A stretch of DNA of 64,000 bases from Paenibacillus contaminans (GTDB taxonomy: Bacteria > Bacillota > Bacilli > Paenibacillales > NBRC-103111). The notes under the pieces are model-generated. The model made no database searches. It was not told the origin of the DNA and saw only the letters and a program-made list of their open reading frames with translations. Below are positions 62,731 to 64,000 of this stretch, one piece after another (position 1 is the stretch's first letter; every line of letters begins with the position of its first letter). The DNA lies in the NCBI RefSeq assembly GCF_003285015.1, contig NZ_QMFB01000005.1, positions 62,001 through 126,000 on the forward strand. The letters are read 5' to 3'. Made by a program: the position numbers and the translations under genes.

Positions 62731-63252
62731 ATGCTTGGTTTACCTAAAGGTGAAGTGTTCCTCCTTCCTTGGACAGAGGAATGGGTAGCGGAATTTTTAT
62801 TAGAGAAGAATAGAATGGAAACAGAGATCGGCGAGCTTATTTTAACAGTTCACCATATAGGCAGTACTGCTGTTAGGAGTTTAAGCGCTAAGCCAATCAT
62901 TGATATTGCAATTGAATTGGAAGATTTCGAACAAGGTTATAGATGCGTTCAAGGTTTGGAAAGCTTAGGGTATTCATACAAGGGTACAAACATATTGCCG
63001 GACAGACATTATTTCAATAAGGGCGAACCAAGAACCCATCAAATTCATATGTACCAGAAAGAAAGCTCCTTTTTATCAAAACAACTTGCATTTAGAGATT
63101 ATTTAATTCAGCATGAAGAGGCTCGAAAGGAATATCAGACGTTAAAAGAAAGACTATCTCTGACGCATAGCAAAGATAAGCTCACCTACGCTGACAATAA
63201 AACCGAATTCGTTAATTCCATTTTGAAAAGACTAGGGTTCGATATGGAGTAA
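62731..63252 (+). CDS. GrpB-family protein (nucleotidyltransferase-like)
   Basis: 173 residues from ATG 62731 with GGAGGTG seven bases upstream. The core VHHIGSTAVRSLSAKPIIDI holds the GS-x-DxD-like motif of the GrpB/UPF0157 group of nucleotidyltransferase-fold proteins, followed by HQIHMYQKES. Enzymatic activity of the family is not settled; some members are fused to CoaE. Transcribed towards the next gene, 40 bases away. Confidence 0.85.
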   Translation: MLGLPKGEVFLLPWTEEWVAEFLLEKNRMETEIGELILTVHHIGSTAVRSLSAKPIIDIAIELEDFEQGYRCVQGLESLGYSYKGTNILPDRHYFNKGEPRTHQIHMYQKESSFLSKQLAFRDYLIQHEEARKEYQTLKERLSLTHSKDKLTYADNKTEFVNSILKRLGFDME

Positions 63253-63292
63253 CGATTTATAGGTTATAATAAAAAGAAGGAAGTGTTGAATA

Positions 63293-64000
63293 ATGGATTT
63301 AGAAACGGTTATGCAGGAGCTTGAAGCTCTCGGCAAGGAACGAACCAAGAAAATTTACATCTCAAATGGCGCGCACGAACCGCTTTTTGGCGTGGCTACA
63401 GGCGAAATGAAGCCCATTTTCAAAAAAACAAAAATAAATCAGCCTTTGGCCGAGCAACTTTACGCTACCGGGAACTACGACGCCATGTACTTTGCCGGAA
63501 TAATCGCAGATCCGAATGGGATGACTGAGGCGGATTACGATCGTTGGGTCGATGCGGCTTATTTTTATATGCTGTCGGATTACGTGGTTGCGGTAACCTT
63601 GGCGGAAGCGGATATAGCGCAAAAAGTCGCCGACAAATGGATCGTAAGCGGCGAAGAACTTAAAATGTCGGCGGGCTGGAGTTGTTACTGCTGGCTATTG
63701 GGAAATCGCCCGGACGTTGAATTTGCCGAAGACAAAATTGCCAATATGCTTGAAATTGTGAAAAATACGATTCACGATGCCCCCGAACGAACGAAATACG
63801 CGATGAACAATTTTATTTACACGGTCGGGGTATCCTATTTGCCGCTCCATCATAAGGCTGTCGAAACCGCCAATGCAGTCGGCCCGGTAGAGGTCAACAA
63901 GGATAAGAAAAAAAGCAGCTTCCTGATCGCTTCCGATCGTATTCAAAAGGCAGTGGATAAAGACGCTATTGGCTTTAAACGCAAGCATGTAAGATGTTAA
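63293..64000 (+). CDS. DNA alkylation repair protein (AlkD-like)
   Basis: 235 residues; the stop codon occupies the last three bases of the window. The helical repeats of the AlkD/AlkC superfamily are visible (ISNGAHEPLFGVATGEMKPI, then YFAGIIADPNGMTEADYDRW, MSAGWSCYCWLLGN). Such proteins are DNA glycosylases for alkylated bases or have lost activity; this shorter family is often annotated DNA alkylation repair protein without biochemical proof. A ribosome binding site (AAGGAAG) precedes the ATG. It probably forms an operon with the GrpB gene. Confidence 0.8.
   Translation: MDLETVMQELEALGKERTKKIYISNGAHEPLFGVATGEMKPIFKKTKINQPLAEQLYATGNYDAMYFAGIIADPNGMTEADYDRWVDAAYFYMLSDYVVAVTLAEADIAQKVADKWIVSGEELKMSAGWSCYCWLLGNRPDVEFAEDKIANMLEIVKNTIHDAPERTKYAMNNFIYTVGVSYLPLHHKAVETANAVGPVEVNKDKKKSSFLIASDRIQKAVDKDAIGFKRKHVRC

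Overview
The window looks like a chromosomal segment of a spore-forming, flagellated member of the Bacillota, most likely Paenibacillaceae (Paenibacillus, Cohnella and relatives). The reasons are the infC-rpmI-rplT operon with an L20-type attenuator leader, a T-box, a gerA-type germination operon, Bacillus-type neighbours (ytqA-ytqB, trmB), several proteins ending in three SLH domains, and degenerate intergenic repeats. The species is not determined. No rRNA, tRNA or CRISPR array was found.

Layout. 1-2450: a T-box leader (probably for pheS, just outside the window) and infC-rpmI-rplT, all on the minus strand. 2.7-12.7 kb: housekeeping genes, namely a membrane glycosyltransferase, a PAP2 phosphatase, trmB, a WGxxGxxG surface protein, ytqA-ytqB (wobble-uridine tRNA modification), manA and a DinB-family protein. 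10.9-14.7 kb: an amino-sugar-like locus with two paralogous SIS-domain proteins divergent from a DeoR regulator and a BadF-type sugar kinase. 15.7-19.4 kb: a spore germination operon in the order B-A-C. 19.7-22.7 kb: a B12-binding radical SAM protein, a small coiled protein, and mscL with an added zinc ribbon.

22.8-31.8 kb is the most striking part: a three-gene operon encoding an SLH-anchored cohesin protein, a three-CBM protein with cohesin and dockerin, and a beta-propeller protein with cohesin and dockerin. It reads as the parts list of a small cellulosome-like surface assembly without any recognisable catalytic domain. Divergent from it is a GntR regulator fused to an ABC-type solute-binding domain.

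32.1-42.5 kb: rlmD (23S rRNA uracil methyltransferase) has been used as an integration site at its 3' end. A serine recombinase gene overlaps the end of rlmD, and two further copies of the rlmD C-terminal coding end lie at 40028-40063 and 42418-42465, the second followed by a terminator. This pattern indicates two stacked (accreted) integrative elements: a 6.4-kb element with recombinase, two unknown genes and a hisD homologue behind an attenuator-like leader, and a 2.4-kb remnant with a WYL regulator and a DJ-1/PfpI protein. 42.5-49.7 kb is an AT-rich accessory stretch with barstar, other small immunity-like orphans, DUF1877, DUF4256, a PadR-DUF4180 fusion and two broken genes.

49.8-60.3 kb: a histidine kinase and a response regulator with a BTAD (SARP-like) output domain, divergent from a 2406-residue RCC1/16-repeat/FnIII/SLH surface protein whose promoter carries five tandem 11-bp units, the periodicity known for SARP operators. 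60.6-64.0 kb: an orphan flagellin with a large variable insert, a GrpB-family protein and a DNA alkylation repair protein that ends exactly at the window edge.
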